64,000 nt of DNA from Pseudovibrio sp. Ad37 (GTDB lineage: Bacteria > Pseudomonadota > Alphaproteobacteria > Rhizobiales > Stappiaceae), in assembly GCF_001623075.1 (NCBI RefSeq), contig NZ_LMCF01000218.1:1-64000 (forward strand). Direction: 5' to 3'. This document shows, one piece after another, positions 8,064 to 18,068 of this stretch (within the stretch, counting starts at the first letter, position 1; every line of letters starts with the position of its first letter). Both the position numbers and the translations under genes were made by a program. A model generated the notes under the pieces. The model did not search any database. It saw only the letters and a program-made list of their open reading frames with translations, and was not told where the DNA came from.

Positions 8064-8441
8064 ATGTGTGAGCTTTTCATCAAAGCAGATACTGACCTGT
8101 GGGAGAGCACAACACGCTCCCTTCGCATTGACCGTATGGTCACCAGCGTGCGGCTGGAAACTTATTTCTGGACCATCCTTGAAGAGATAGCTAAGCGTGA
8201 TGACATGTCCGTTGGCCAGCTTCTGACACGTCTGCACAATGAATCCATCGAAGCAGGGCATGACTTGGGCAACTTCACCAGCTTCCTGCGCGTGTGTTGT
8301 CTCCGCTATCTCTCGTTACAGGTGACAGAGGATATCCCGAAAGACAAATCCGTCCCGATCAGCACCCTCAATGCTCCTCAGTTGCTGAAGAACGAACGCG
8401 CCTATCGGGCACAAACACGTGCCATAGAAAACGCAAGTTAG
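8064..8441 (+). CDS. Ribbon-helix-helix (RHH_4) domain protein
   Basis: A 125-aa protein whose middle part (about 20-90) fits the RHH_4 family: TRSLRIDRMVTSVRLETYFW, then EEIAKRDDMSVGQLLTRL, then NFTSFLRVCCLRYL. The ribbon-helix-helix fold usually binds DNA as a dimer, so a transcriptional role is likely but unproven. GGAGG lies 6 nt before the ATG. The N-terminal 20 and C-terminal 30 residues are extensions not seen in the smaller RHH_4 protein at 39857. It is convergent with the RTX lipase gene. Confidence 0.8.
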   Translation: MCELFIKADTDLWESTTRSLRIDRMVTSVRLETYFWTILEEIAKRDDMSVGQLLTRLHNESIEAGHDLGNFTSFLRVCCLRYLSLQVTEDIPKDKSVPISTLNAPQLLKNERAYRAQTRAIENAS

Positions 8442-8481
8442 GCTCCCCTCACCTTCTTCAGCGAGAGAAGCCAATCAACTG

Positions 8482-10014
8482 CTACGCAAAGACAAAGTCT
8501 TCAGCGCTCAGGCTATGAGTGAACAACCACCCCGTATCCACCTCCAGCACATCATTGCCATAGGATATGGTGATCCATCCTCCCAAAACTGTCTCGTTGA
8601 TATCCAGCTCCGAAAAGGAGCTCACACCGGCGGCGGAAAGATCAATGGTGTCCTCGCCAACGTCGAAGTCATCAATCACATCCTTCACACCATCATCCGC
8701 AAAGCAAAACGTGTCGGCACCATCTCCCCCAACAAGGAAGTCACGGCCCGCACCATCCCGCAGAACATCGTTACCATCTCCACCTTCCAGAATGTCATCA
8801 CCGGAACCGCCAAGCAGCTGGTCATTGCCATCTTCCCCGCGCAGATGATCATCACCAGCAAACCCTTCCAGGGCATCATCACCATCATTCCCGCGTAGCA
8901 GGTCATTGGAGGTTGATCCGAGGATGTAGGCATCCTGTCCATGGTGACCAGTTGGGTCCAGCAGAATTGGAATATCCTCAACCCACGTATCATCACGCTT
9001 CTGATCAGAAAGCCCGGAGATAATCACCACGCTGTCCCGATTCATCTCGCTATAGAACGCGGAGGCGTTGATCGCATTGAATGCCGTGCTGTAGTTGAAA
9101 GGCAGATGCGCCGACCAGCTCGGCAGGTTGAGCAATCCGCCCCCATCCCAAAACAACGGTGTATCATACCAATCATTGAAAATGACGATATTGCTGGTGT
9201 CGTAGCCGTAGTCCGTATCGTTACCCGTCAAATCCAGACCATCAGACGAGATCGTCGAGGGCACCGGATCGTTTTCCAGATCAAAGCTGAAAAGCTCAGC
9301 TCCACTGTCCAGAACAGCAGCGCCATCCTCCGGCGTATAATGGCTAGCAAATGCCATGTAGTTGGCATCCACAAAGAAGCCATCCAGCCAGTCATTGCTG
9401 CGCTCTGCCATGTTGGCAACAGCACCGCCACCCAACGAATGGCCTGTCACAACCAGATCACTACCATCCAGACCATGCCCGACCATGAAATCCTTCAGCG
9501 CAGCAAGCAGCCCGCCGAACGCTTCTTCAACGTAATGCGGTTCATCCTTGAAGAACTCAAGATAGTCGATCACATCCCCAATCGTGTCGGTAACAATGTT
9601 GTCCAATGTCCCCGTCGTTCCACGAAACGCCAGCGCAACCTGCGTGATGTTGCCTTGATCATCATATTTGGCCAGCATATCCGCTTGCGCATCTTTGAAC
9701 TTGAACGTCTCTCCCTGAAACGTCCCGTTGTGATCAACGATTGCACCATCATACCCAAGATCAGCAGCAGAAAGGACCGTCCATCCCTTCTCCTCAATCC
9801 TGTCGCGTGCCGCTTGTTCACTCTCTCCGCTCAACAATCCGGCTTGATCTTCAGTTCCCCAAAGAGTTCCGACTAGTGTTCCCAGCGAGAACCCGTTGGC
9901 TTGATACGCACTCCCAAGCGCATCATCCAGCCCGTGATAACTATAAAGCATCAAGTCCAAAGCATCAGACATGAGCTGTCGCGCGTCATTCCCTTTATAC
10001 TCAAATAAAGACAT
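8482..10014 (-). CDS. Family I.3 (RTX) triacylglycerol lipase, type I secreted
   Basis: Predicted extracellular lipase/esterase. The 510-aa sequence starts SLFEYKGNDARQL, like Pseudomonas/Serratia family I.3 lipases. The alpha/beta-hydrolase half carries ALAFRGTTG and the nucleophile motif GHSLGGG with Ser193. Residues about 373-435 are five to six RTX nonapeptides (GNDGDDALE, GEDGNDQLL, GGSGDDILE, GGDGNDVLR, GGDGADTF) that form a Ca2+ beta-roll. The C-terminus ends SAEDFVFA, a typical type I secretion signal, and there is no N-terminal signal peptide. ATGs at 10017 and 10014 follow GGGAGGG; 10014 has better spacing. No ABC exporter genes are nearby, so secretion must use components encoded elsewhere. 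Confidence 0.93.
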   Translation of the reverse strand: MSLFEYKGNDARQLMSDALDLMLYSYHGLDDALGSAYQANGFSLGTLVGTLWGTEDQAGLLSGESEQAARDRIEEKGWTVLSAADLGYDGAIVDHNGTFQGETFKFKDAQADMLAKYDDQGNITQVALAFRGTTGTLDNIVTDTIGDVIDYLEFFKDEPHYVEEAFGGLLAALKDFMVGHGLDGSDLVVTGHSLGGGAVANMAERSNDWLDGFFVDANYMAFASHYTPEDGAAVLDSGAELFSFDLENDPVPSTISSDGLDLTGNDTDYGYDTSNIVIFNDWYDTPLFWDGGGLLNLPSWSAHLPFNYSTAFNAINASAFYSEMNRDSVVIISGLSDQKRDDTWVEDIPILLDPTGHHGQDAYILGSTSNDLLRGNDGDDALEGFAGDDHLRGEDGNDQLLGGSGDDILEGGDGNDVLRDGAGRDFLVGGDGADTFCFADDGVKDVIDDFDVGEDTIDLSAAGVSSFSELDINETVLGGWITISYGNDVLEVDTGWLFTHSLSAEDFVFA

Positions 10015-10314
10015 CATCCCTCCCGAATGCAAAGCAACTACATCCTGAAGGAAAACGCTGATCTCACAATAATCAATACCAGTACTATGAATTCCATATT
10101 TCAAATATTTGAAATGCGGATGGATGTTCATCCAGCAAGCAACAGATAACCTAACCAACGCCTATGAAACTATTAGATTATAACTGGAAGTTCTTGCTAC
10201 AAGGACAAATTCATTCAGCTCATCTAAATCCCAACTCTCCTTCAAATTTCTCTTGTATATTAGTTTATTAGAATATATTAATATTATAAATTAGAGAGAT
10301 CGGAGGGTAATCAA
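10015..10314. other. Divergent control region between the lipase and the YeeE pair
   Basis: Contains a perfect 18-bp palindrome (10098-10115) and an adjacent inverted repeat TGGATG-TT-CATCCA (10121-10134). A very AT-rich stretch follows at about 10255-10295 (TATTAGAATATATTAATATT) just before the Shine-Dalgarno GGAGGG of the first YeeE gene. No coding region is seen. Confidence 0.6.
10098..10115. promoter_or_regulatory. Perfect 18-bp palindrome, probable operator of the lipase gene
   Basis: ATTTCAAATATTTGAAAT equals its own reverse complement. It lies about 85 bp upstream of the lipase start, a plausible operator position for a dimeric regulator. The regulator is unknown. Confidence 0.5.
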
Positions 10315-10836
10315 TTGGATCTTCTCAGGCAAAACGTTTGGTCCCCCTACCTGGCGGGCATAATCATTGGGCTCCTGCAAATCCCGACTTTCTTGCTGGT
10401 TGATACCGCACTGGGAGCATCATCCTCTTTCGTCACCGGCACAGGCTTTATCTTCTCGCTCTTTGATTCCAGCATCACGGAGATCAAGTATTTCGCCAAG
10501 TACATGTCCAAGGACAAGTACTTCTGGCAAAGCGCATTGGTCATCGGCATCGCTCTGGGCGCTCTGATCTCCTACAAAGCAAGTGGACGCAAAGCCAGCT
10601 TCTCATCCGCCAGCTGGAAGAACATTGGCGCAAGCTCGGCACCAGTTGCCCGCCTCCTGCAAGGTTTCATCGGCGGTTTCGTTCTGCTGGTTGGCGCCCG
10701 CATCGCAGGCGGCTGCACATCAGGACATGGCATCTCAGGCCTTGCTCAACTCGGCGTTGGCTCCAGCGTTGCTGTTGCAGCCATGTTCGCAGGTGGCATC
10801 GTCACCGCCAATCTTCTTTACAAACGCGCATCCTAA
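10315..10836 (+). CDS. YeeE/YedE family sulfur-compound transport protein, first half
   Basis: A 173-aa integral membrane protein of the YeeE/YedE (DUF395, sulf_transp) family, linked to thiosulfate or other sulfur-compound uptake. It has four to five hydrophobic segments and the conserved motif GGCTSGHGISG with Cys134, the family hallmark. The start is a TTG (10315) with GGAGGG 8 nt upstream; no upstream ATG fits. The second half-protein follows after 11 nt, so the pair works as a two-component version of the longer YeeE protein (PmpA/PmpB-like). The AT-rich sequence upstream could bind a BigR/SqrR-type sulfide-sensing repressor, but this is only inference. Confidence 0.85.
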   Translation: MDLLRQNVWSPYLAGIIIGLLQIPTFLLVDTALGASSSFVTGTGFIFSLFDSSITEIKYFAKYMSKDKYFWQSALVIGIALGALISYKASGRKASFSSASWKNIGASSAPVARLLQGFIGGFVLLVGARIAGGCTSGHGISGLAQLGVGSSVAVAAMFAGGIVTANLLYKRAS

Positions 10837-10847
10837 GGAGAGGTCAT

Positions 10848-11450
10848 ATGGAAATTTTCTGGCTTGTTATCCTCGGCCTCACCATGGGCATCATCTTCGG
10901 TGTCGCACTGGAAAAGTCATGCGTCATGGAACCCGGCGTTCTCATCGGTCAGTTCCTCTTCAAAGACTACACCATGCTTAAAATGTTCCTTGCAGCAACA
11001 GCAACTGGTCTGGTCGTCCTCTCTGGCCTGACCGCACTCGGCCTTGCTGAGCTGCACCCGAAAAGCTTTGTTGTTGGCAACATCATCGTCGGCGGCACCA
11101 TCCTCGGCGCAGGCATAGCCATCGCAGGCGCGTGCCCGGGCACAGTCTTCGCTCAGATTGGCCGCGGTTACAAAGACGCATGGCTCACTGTCATCGGCGG
11201 CATCATGGGCGCAGCGTTTTATGGCTACAACAAATCCCTCATTGACGGCGTGTTGGACATGGGCAGCCTTGGCAAGATCACCTACGCAGAGCTGTTCCCA
11301 CCCCTGCCCTTCTGGATGCTCGGCCTCATCACCGCAGCTGCCCTCGTCGTGGTCATGATTGCGCTGGAAATGTACCGCCCATGGAAAGTGGATCGTGGCA
11401 TGGACCAGAACAACGATGCATCTGCCAGATCAAATGCTGCACATGCATAA
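10848..11450 (+). CDS. YeeE/YedE family sulfur-compound transport protein, second half
   Basis: A 200-aa partner of the preceding gene in the same family. Hydrophobic segments are seen throughout, with conserved cysteines in EKSCVMEPG (Cys25) and AGACPGTVFAQIG (Cys96); these cysteines are proposed in the family to pass the sulfur compound through the membrane. AAGGAGAGG lies 5 nt before the ATG. The C-terminal about 20 residues are polar and cytoplasmic. The operon ends at the terminator 11492-11530. Confidence 0.87.
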   Translation: MEIFWLVILGLTMGIIFGVALEKSCVMEPGVLIGQFLFKDYTMLKMFLAATATGLVVLSGLTALGLAELHPKSFVVGNIIVGGTILGAGIAIAGACPGTVFAQIGRGYKDAWLTVIGGIMGAAFYGYNKSLIDGVLDMGSLGKITYAELFPPLPFWMLGLITAAALVVVMIALEMYRPWKVDRGMDQNNDASARSNAAHA

Positions 11451-11491
11451 TTTAAGAGCCCCCAACTGAACTGACTTTAGTTCAGATCAGT

Positions 11492-11530
11492 AATGCCCCG
11501 AAGGAGCACAGACCTTCGGGGCATTTTTTT
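11492..11530 (+). terminator. Terminator of the YeeE pair
   Basis: AATGCCCCGAAGG (11492-11504) pairs with CCTTCGGGGCATT (11513-11525), followed by a T-run. A smaller hairpin with CTGAAC/GTTCAG lies just upstream (about 11466-11486). Confidence 0.92.
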
Positions 11531-11650
11531 GCGTGAATGAGAAAGGATCAAACCAAACTCACCCTAAGACACCTAATTTTGTTGCGCTCACTCTGCATTT
11601 TCCCTCACTTTCCTGTTGCATCCATTTCGATTCTACGGCATAACCGAACC

Positions 11651-11664
11651 GTACCGTACGGTAC
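11651..11664. promoter_or_regulatory. Perfect 14-bp palindrome, probable TetR operator
   Basis: GTACCGTACGGTAC is a perfect palindrome 41 bp upstream of the tetR ATG. The position and symmetry fit autoregulation by a TetR dimer. A half-site like ACCGTACC overlaps its left flank. Confidence 0.6.
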
Positions 11665-11705
11665 ATAAAATTAAACAAGCCGAACCGCTGGAACTAGAAC
11701 TGCAT

Positions 11706-13458
<1,753 letters not shown>

Positions 13459-13491
13459 TCTGATCCTCATCGCAGGATACGCATAAAACAA

Positions 13492-13542
13492 AATCAGAGC
13501 GGCAGTTGAATTTAATCTCAACTGCCGCTCTGATTGTTTTTA
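13492..13542. terminator. Bidirectional terminator between ilvC and the small envelope genes
   Basis: An 18-bp near-perfect stem starting AATCAGAGCGGCAGTTGA (13492-13509) pairs with 13518-13535. T-rich tails lie on both strands (TTGTTTTT on plus, TTTGTTTTA on minus). It serves convergent ilvC and the gene ending at 13579. Confidence 0.9.
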
Positions 13543-13578
13543 TAAAGATCAATGCACTGAAGACTTGGTCACCCGGTT

Positions 13579-14058
13579 TTATCTCTGCAGGTTCGGCTCA
13601 ACCTCAAGCTGAATTTTCCCGGCATCAACGGCATCAGGCTGCAAACTGAGCATGTTCTGAAAGAAGCTCTTTTCTTTAATTTCTATGGTTTTCTTGTCTC
13701 GTCGGCTTGCAACACTGCTGGCAGGCAAAGCTTCATCAGAGGGAGCAACCGAAAACTCTTTTGCTAAACCCTCTGGCAGCTCAATTGAATATTCACCGCT
13801 ATCAAGATTATAGGCTCTGAAAAAACCCTGATCATCCGTGAACACAGTAATGGCCTTATCGCTATCCTTGTTTTTCAGCAGCAATGGAGCATTCGCAATA
13901 GGTTCATTTTGATCATCAACCGCCTGACCACACACCGAGGCCGCAGGCGCACCTGTCACGGCATCACTCCCCTCGCATCCCCCCATCGAGAACGCTGGTA
14001 TACTGACCAAAACCAATGCGAAAAACATCACAAAACGAGCGAAATGGCGGATCATCAT
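13579..14058 (-). CDS. Exported protein with carboxypeptidase-regulatory-like domain
   Basis: A 159-aa protein of unknown function. It has an N-terminal signal (hydrophobic VMFFALVLVSIPAFS) followed by MGGC; Cys28 could be lipidated, though the lipobox is not canonical. Residues about 42-105 look like a carboxypeptidase-regulatory/CNA-B-like beta-sandwich: VCGQAVDDQNEPIANAPLLL, then FTDDQGFFRAYNLDSGEYSI. This is the usual pattern of 'new feature, option, detail, gives' repeats in such domains. Tandem ATGs at 14058 and 14055 follow GGAGGA. It is translated 12 nt after the membrane protein upstream, so the two probably act together at the envelope. Confidence 0.65.
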   Translation of the reverse strand: MMIRHFARFVMFFALVLVSIPAFSMGGCEGSDAVTGAPAASVCGQAVDDQNEPIANAPLLLKNKDSDKAITVFTDDQGFFRAYNLDSGEYSIELPEGLAKEFSVAPSDEALPASSVASRRDKKTIEIKEKSFFQNMLSLQPDAVDAGKIQLEVEPNLQR

Positions 14059-14070
14059 CTACGCTCCTCC

Positions 14071-14568
14071 TTAGCGGTTTTTGCTCAAAACAACGGTCGG
14101 CTTAAACTTCTCACCTGCATTAAAAAATCGGGGAGCAACATCCGGATCGCCCAACGGGACCAGATACCCGTTATAAGACTTCCAGTTGCTGGGAACGGTT
14201 AACTTGATCTCAAGCTCCTCCTCGTTGCCCCAACTCTCCACGGAATCCCATTCATCGCTAACAACGGCCAGCGCAACCATGTTGACAGAGTGCGGTTGCT
14301 CAATTCTGACCGTAGCAACAAGCTCAGTCAGGTTGGGAGAATTGCCAAATTGCTGCAGGCAAAAGACAATCAATCCTCCACCGATGAATGTCACAGCAAT
14401 CGGCGCCGCGTTTGTTTTCAGCTTGCCAAAAAATGGAAGTTCAAGCTCAACAACGCGCCCTTCATTGTCAACAAATCGCTTTTCTTTAATCAGCGCATAG
14501 ACCGACAAAATGGCGATAAGACCGCCAAATAAAATACCCGTAAGAGCAAGAATAAAGGCAAAGAGCAT
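14071..14568 (-). CDS. Two-TM membrane protein of unknown function
   Basis: A 165-aa protein with two predicted transmembrane segments (residues about 1-27, LFAFILALTGILFGGLIAIL; and about 55-75, AVTFIGGGLIVFCLQQFG). A soluble domain of about 90 residues follows with VATVRIEQPHSVNMVALAVV and WKSYNGYLVPLGDPD, probably periplasmic. The frame opens at a TTG at 14622, but GGGAGG lies 6 nt before the ATG at 14568, so that start is preferred. No family was recognised. The downstream exported protein is only 12 nt away, which suggests an envelope pair. Confidence 0.6.
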   Translation of the reverse strand: MLFAFILALTGILFGGLIAILSVYALIKEKRFVDNEGRVVELELPFFGKLKTNAAPIAVTFIGGGLIVFCLQQFGNSPNLTELVATVRIEQPHSVNMVALAVVSDEWDSVESWGNEEELEIKLTVPSNWKSYNGYLVPLGDPDVAPRFFNAGEKFKPTVVLSKNR

Positions 14569-14863
14569 CCAGACCTCCCACCAATCACTCCAAAAATATC
14601 CCAGCCAATTCGAAAAAACCAACCGTCAATATTCGAGAAGAAAAGCAGCGACGCGCAAACAGAATAAATCCAGTTCACCTTTATTCGATCAACAATAATC
14701 AATAATCTTCCAAAGGCTTAGAGATCTACGACATCCAGAAAAACCTGAGCCTTCACTGTGTTTTTTTGTGCTTAAAATTGCTCACTTTACACGACACCCT
14801 CATCAGGTAATTTACGTAGTATTAGAGCGATTGGCCCGAAATCATCTTTTGCAAGGTTAGGGC

Positions 14864-16081
14864 GTGGAGTTTTTCTTGAATCCTATTAGCAGTCCATTAC
14901 AACGACTTGATAAGTTCCCAATTTTATTCTTCGCAGTGATGTTTTTCGGCGCATTTTCGATTGCCTTCGTAATCCCATTATTGAGCACCTACATCATCGA
15001 GGAATTGCAGGAACCAGCGTTTAATCTTGCACTAGTCATCGGCGGATTTTCGGTTGTGTCTCTTGCCACCAACCGCATTTTTGGTGGTCTCATTGATGGT
15101 GGTAACCGCGTCAAACCATTGCTTCTCATCAACATTTGCGCCTTCACTGTTCATGCTCTCATCCAATTGACTGCCCCCTCCTACCTGTCTCTCGTCATTC
15201 TCGGCATTCCGTTGATCGGCATCAGTGCTGGTGCTCTCTCCACCATGTACTCCACGGGTCGGTTGATTGCAGAGCAGACCGGACGCGATCCGGGCACCTT
15301 CAACCTTCACATGCGTATTTGCCTGTCGCTTGGGTGGGTCTTTGGTCCGCCTGCGGCCTTCCTGCTTTATGGCACCTATGGGTTTCAGGAAATCCATCTT
15401 GCAGCAGCTATTTCAGCCTTCATCTGGCTCACCCTTTGCCTGCTGTTCATCCCCGCAACGCTGAAAACTCACATCAAGAAGCATGCTCAGGAAAGCAGCA
15501 CTGCCAACACAGTTCCCATGATGTTGCTGATCGCATGTGTTCCCGTATTTGCCTTGTCCGCCGCAAACAGCGTTTTCTTTTCGGCAGGCCCCGTTTACTT
15601 CATCAAGGAGATGGGCCTCTCGGTCTCCGTCCCCGGCTGGGCTTTTGCAACCAAAAGCCTCTTTGAAGTCATCATCATCTATTTTGCAATCAAGCCAACA
15701 CAGCGGATTGGCGAGCGGAATATGATGTTACTTTCTGGCCTCGGCGCCATGCTCTTCTTTGCAACAATCACAAGCGCTACCTCTGTTGGACAAGTGCTCA
15801 TGCTCTGCATCATTGAGGGCATGTACTACGGCATTTGCGCCAGTGTGGGCATCACGTTCATCCAGAACTACGCCCGCCACAAACCCGGCATCGCGACCTC
15901 ATACTTCGTCAATGCCATCTTCGTTGGCGGCCTGGCAGGTAATGTCCTCACTGGGCTTATCGCATCCTACACCACCTTCCAAAACACAATCCTAAGCAGC
16001 GTCGTCCTTGCAGCCCTGGCCACCTTGATCCTGCTGGTCATCAAGCCCCCCCAACACCAGCAGCTTGCACAAACATCCTGA
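14864..16081 (+). CDS. MFS transporter (sugar-efflux-like), copy 1
   Basis: A 405-aa, 12-TM major facilitator. The overall pattern recalls the SetA/SetB sugar-efflux group: SLGWVFGPPAAFLLY, SAGPVYFIKEMG, EGMYYGICASVGITFIQNYARHKPGIATSY near the C-terminal half, and a cytoplasmic loop around residue 200 with KTHIKKHAQE. The start is GTG at 14864 after AAGG; the gene is separated from its paralogue by about 136 nt on the same strand. The two share most core motifs and arose by tandem duplication. The substrate cannot be told. Confidence 0.82.
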   Translation: MEFFLNPISSPLQRLDKFPILFFAVMFFGAFSIAFVIPLLSTYIIEELQEPAFNLALVIGGFSVVSLATNRIFGGLIDGGNRVKPLLLINICAFTVHALIQLTAPSYLSLVILGIPLIGISAGALSTMYSTGRLIAEQTGRDPGTFNLHMRICLSLGWVFGPPAAFLLYGTYGFQEIHLAAAISAFIWLTLCLLFIPATLKTHIKKHAQESSTANTVPMMLLIACVPVFALSAANSVFFSAGPVYFIKEMGLSVSVPGWAFATKSLFEVIIIYFAIKPTQRIGERNMMLLSGLGAMLFFATITSATSVGQVLMLCIIEGMYYGICASVGITFIQNYARHKPGIATSYFVNAIFVGGLAGNVLTGLIASYTTFQNTILSSVVLAALATLILLVIKPPQHQQLAQTS

Positions 16082-16217
16082 GCATTTGCGCTGGCCGGAA
16101 CAGCGCACATAAAAGCGCGAGAACATCTCCTGCTTGCAATTCCTTCAAGGAGATGTATCAATACGTACATTCCCCGCAAGACTCCATAAGTCTTTCCCCA
16201 TCACCTTTGGATTCCCC

Positions 16218-17420
16218 ATGCGCTCTATTCCTGCGGCTCTGGCAATGCTGGATCGTTTCCCAATACTGATTCACGCCTACATGCTCATTGGCTCTTTGGC
16301 GATTGCTTGCCTCATCCCGCTCTACAGCTCTTATGTTGTCACAGAGCTAGGCGAGCCAGCATGGAAACTCGCGGTCTACATCGTTGGTTCAACCGCCATC
16401 ACTTTGTTTTCAAACCGCTATTTCGGCGCACGTATTGATGCCGGAGCACGGCTGAAACCTATCTTGATATTCTGCTCCACGCTTTACATGCTCAACATGG
16501 GCCTTCAATCAACGGTACCAGCCTACTGGATGTTGCTGATGGGTGTGCCGCTCATGGGTGTCTCAGGTGGCGTGCTCTCCACCATGTTCTCTTTTGGCCG
16601 CCTGTTCGCAGAACAAACCAATCGCGAACCCGCCAAGTTCAACTCACACCTGCGCATCGCTATGTCGTTGGGCTGGATGGTCGGCACACCACTGGCCTTC
16701 ACACTCTACGGCATGTTCGGCGTCAGCTCCATTTTCCCGACAGCCGGCGTCATCAGCATCTGCTGGGTGGCAATGGGCATATGGATCGTTCCCAAAAGCT
16801 TCACCACCCACCATCCGATCAAGACCAGCGAGAATGGCAGGATTGAGCCAGTTCCGTTCGCCCTCATCCTCGCCTGCCTGCCCATATTCGCGCTCACCTC
16901 GGCCAATGTCATCTTTGTATCCGCAGGTCCTGTCTTCTTCATTGAGGAGATGGGCTTCCCAACAGCAACACCGGGCCTCGCCTTCTCAGTCAAATGCTTC
17001 GTCGAAGTCTTAGTCATCTTTGTTGTCGTTAAACCTGCTCAAAAGCTGGGTCAGAAGAACGCTATGCTGTTCTCGGCTCTGCTTGGAACACTCTTCTTCC
17101 TACTGATTGTACGCGTAACAGAGCCGTCACAAATCTACCTGCTCTGCGCACTGGAAGGTCTGTACTACGGCATCAACGTCGGGCTTGGCCTCACATTCAT
17201 TCAGGCATACGCACCCCATCGACCGGGGATCGCCACTGCGTCCTACACAAACGCCATTTTTGCTGGAGCGTTGGTTGGCAACATGATGACCGGCACAGTG
17301 GCAAGCATCACCAGTTTCGGAAACACCATCCAGTTTTCCGCTCTGCTCACGCTGCTCTCCGCCGCAATTTTGATGTTCGTCCGGGCTCCAAAGCCTGAAA
17401 CCAGTCTCCAAACCTCCTGA
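16218..17420 (+). CDS. MFS transporter (sugar-efflux-like), copy 2
   Basis: A 400-aa paralogue of the preceding transporter. Matching blocks include LDRFPIL, FNSHLRIAMSLGWMVGTPLAF, SAGPVFFIEEMGF, and LEGLYYGINVGLGLTFIQAYAPHRPGIATA. The frame is open from a TTG at 16134, but the first ATG at 16218 aligns with the start of copy 1 and is preferred; its Shine-Dalgarno is poor, so translation may depend on coupling or another start. A GNAT gene follows 23 nt downstream. Divergence in the TM faces suggests different substrates. Confidence 0.82.
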   Translation: MRSIPAALAMLDRFPILIHAYMLIGSLAIACLIPLYSSYVVTELGEPAWKLAVYIVGSTAITLFSNRYFGARIDAGARLKPILIFCSTLYMLNMGLQSTVPAYWMLLMGVPLMGVSGGVLSTMFSFGRLFAEQTNREPAKFNSHLRIAMSLGWMVGTPLAFTLYGMFGVSSIFPTAGVISICWVAMGIWIVPKSFTTHHPIKTSENGRIEPVPFALILACLPIFALTSANVIFVSAGPVFFIEEMGFPTATPGLAFSVKCFVEVLVIFVVVKPAQKLGQKNAMLFSALLGTLFFLLIVRVTEPSQIYLLCALEGLYYGINVGLGLTFIQAYAPHRPGIATASYTNAIFAGALVGNMMTGTVASITSFGNTIQFSALLTLLSAAILMFVRAPKPETSLQTS

Positions 17421-17443
17421 ACGACAGACGTAAGCAATTGAAA

Positions 17444-17884
17444 ATGACCCAAATTCTGGAAATCGAAATCTCAACCGACAAAGACAAACTTCAGCGCGAC
17501 AAGATCTATCAGTTCCTCTCGGAAGTTTCTTATTGGAGCAAAGGCTTGCCGCGGGATGTCTTTGACAGATCCATAGAAAACTCACTGTGCTTCGGGCTGT
17601 ATCTGGCAAATGGAGAGCAAGTTGCGTTCGCCCGCGTCATCACAGACAAAGCCACCTTTGCTTATCTGGGTGATGTCTTTGTCACTCCCGCTCATCGAGG
17701 CAAAGGCCTCTCCAAACAGCTCATGCAAGCAATCGACGCCCACCACGAACTGCAAGGCCTCCGCCGTGTCCTGCTGGCAACAGCAGATGCGCACGACCTC
17801 TACAAACAATTCGGTTTCACCCCACTTGGCGCGCCCGACCGCATGATGGAACGACACAACAAGGCGGCTTACCAACAACACTGA
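17444..17884 (+). CDS. GNAT family N-acetyltransferase
   Basis: A 146-aa small acetyltransferase using acetyl-CoA. Seen: FGLYLANGEQVAFARVITD, LGDVFVTPAHRGKGLSKQLM (motif A, RGKGLS pyrophosphate loop at about 86-91), RVLLATADAHDLYKQFGFTPL (motif B). It resembles the YjaB/aminoglycoside-like small GNATs of unknown substrate. The frame begins at TTG 17438, but ATG 17444 is chosen. It lies just after the MFS pair and may be in the same transcript. The stop codon is followed almost at once by the CCAGGA minisatellite. Confidence 0.85.
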   Translation: MTQILEIEISTDKDKLQRDKIYQFLSEVSYWSKGLPRDVFDRSIENSLCFGLYLANGEQVAFARVITDKATFAYLGDVFVTPAHRGKGLSKQLMQAIDAHHELQGLRRVLLATADAHDLYKQFGFTPLGAPDRMMERHNKAAYQQH

Positions 17885-17887
17885 GCT

Positions 17888-17951
17888 CCAGGACCAGGAC
17901 CAGGACCAGGACCAGGACCAGGACCAGGACCAGGACCAGGACCAGGACCAG
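17888..17951. repeat. Hexanucleotide minisatellite (CCAGGA)n, 10.7 copies
   Basis: A perfect tandem array: ten CCAGGA units plus CCAG, with no mismatch. It starts 4 bases after the TGA of the GNAT gene and ends 118 bp before the alkylsulfatase ATG, so it is outside any called gene. Slipped-strand change in copy number is expected. In one frame it would read Pro-Gly repeats. Confidence 0.97.
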
Positions 17952-18068
17952 ACTTCCTCGCAAAATTAGGCCTTCAGCAACCAAAAACTTCATTTCAAAC
18001 AGTGGTTGAGCTGAGGCTTTAACCGCACACCTATAAGGAGAAGGGCAACTCTACTCTGGAGGTCGGGA

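Noticed and set aside
8941-9876. 311-codon plus-strand frame
   Set aside because: Antisense shadow of the RTX lipase, whose motifs are clear.
10255-10295. BigR/SqrR operator before the YeeE pair
   Set aside because: The stretch is AT-rich and partly symmetric but I could not match a defined box, and no bigR gene is in the window.
17888-17951. CCAGGA array as a CRISPR
   Set aside because: Units are 6 bp and contiguous with no spacers.
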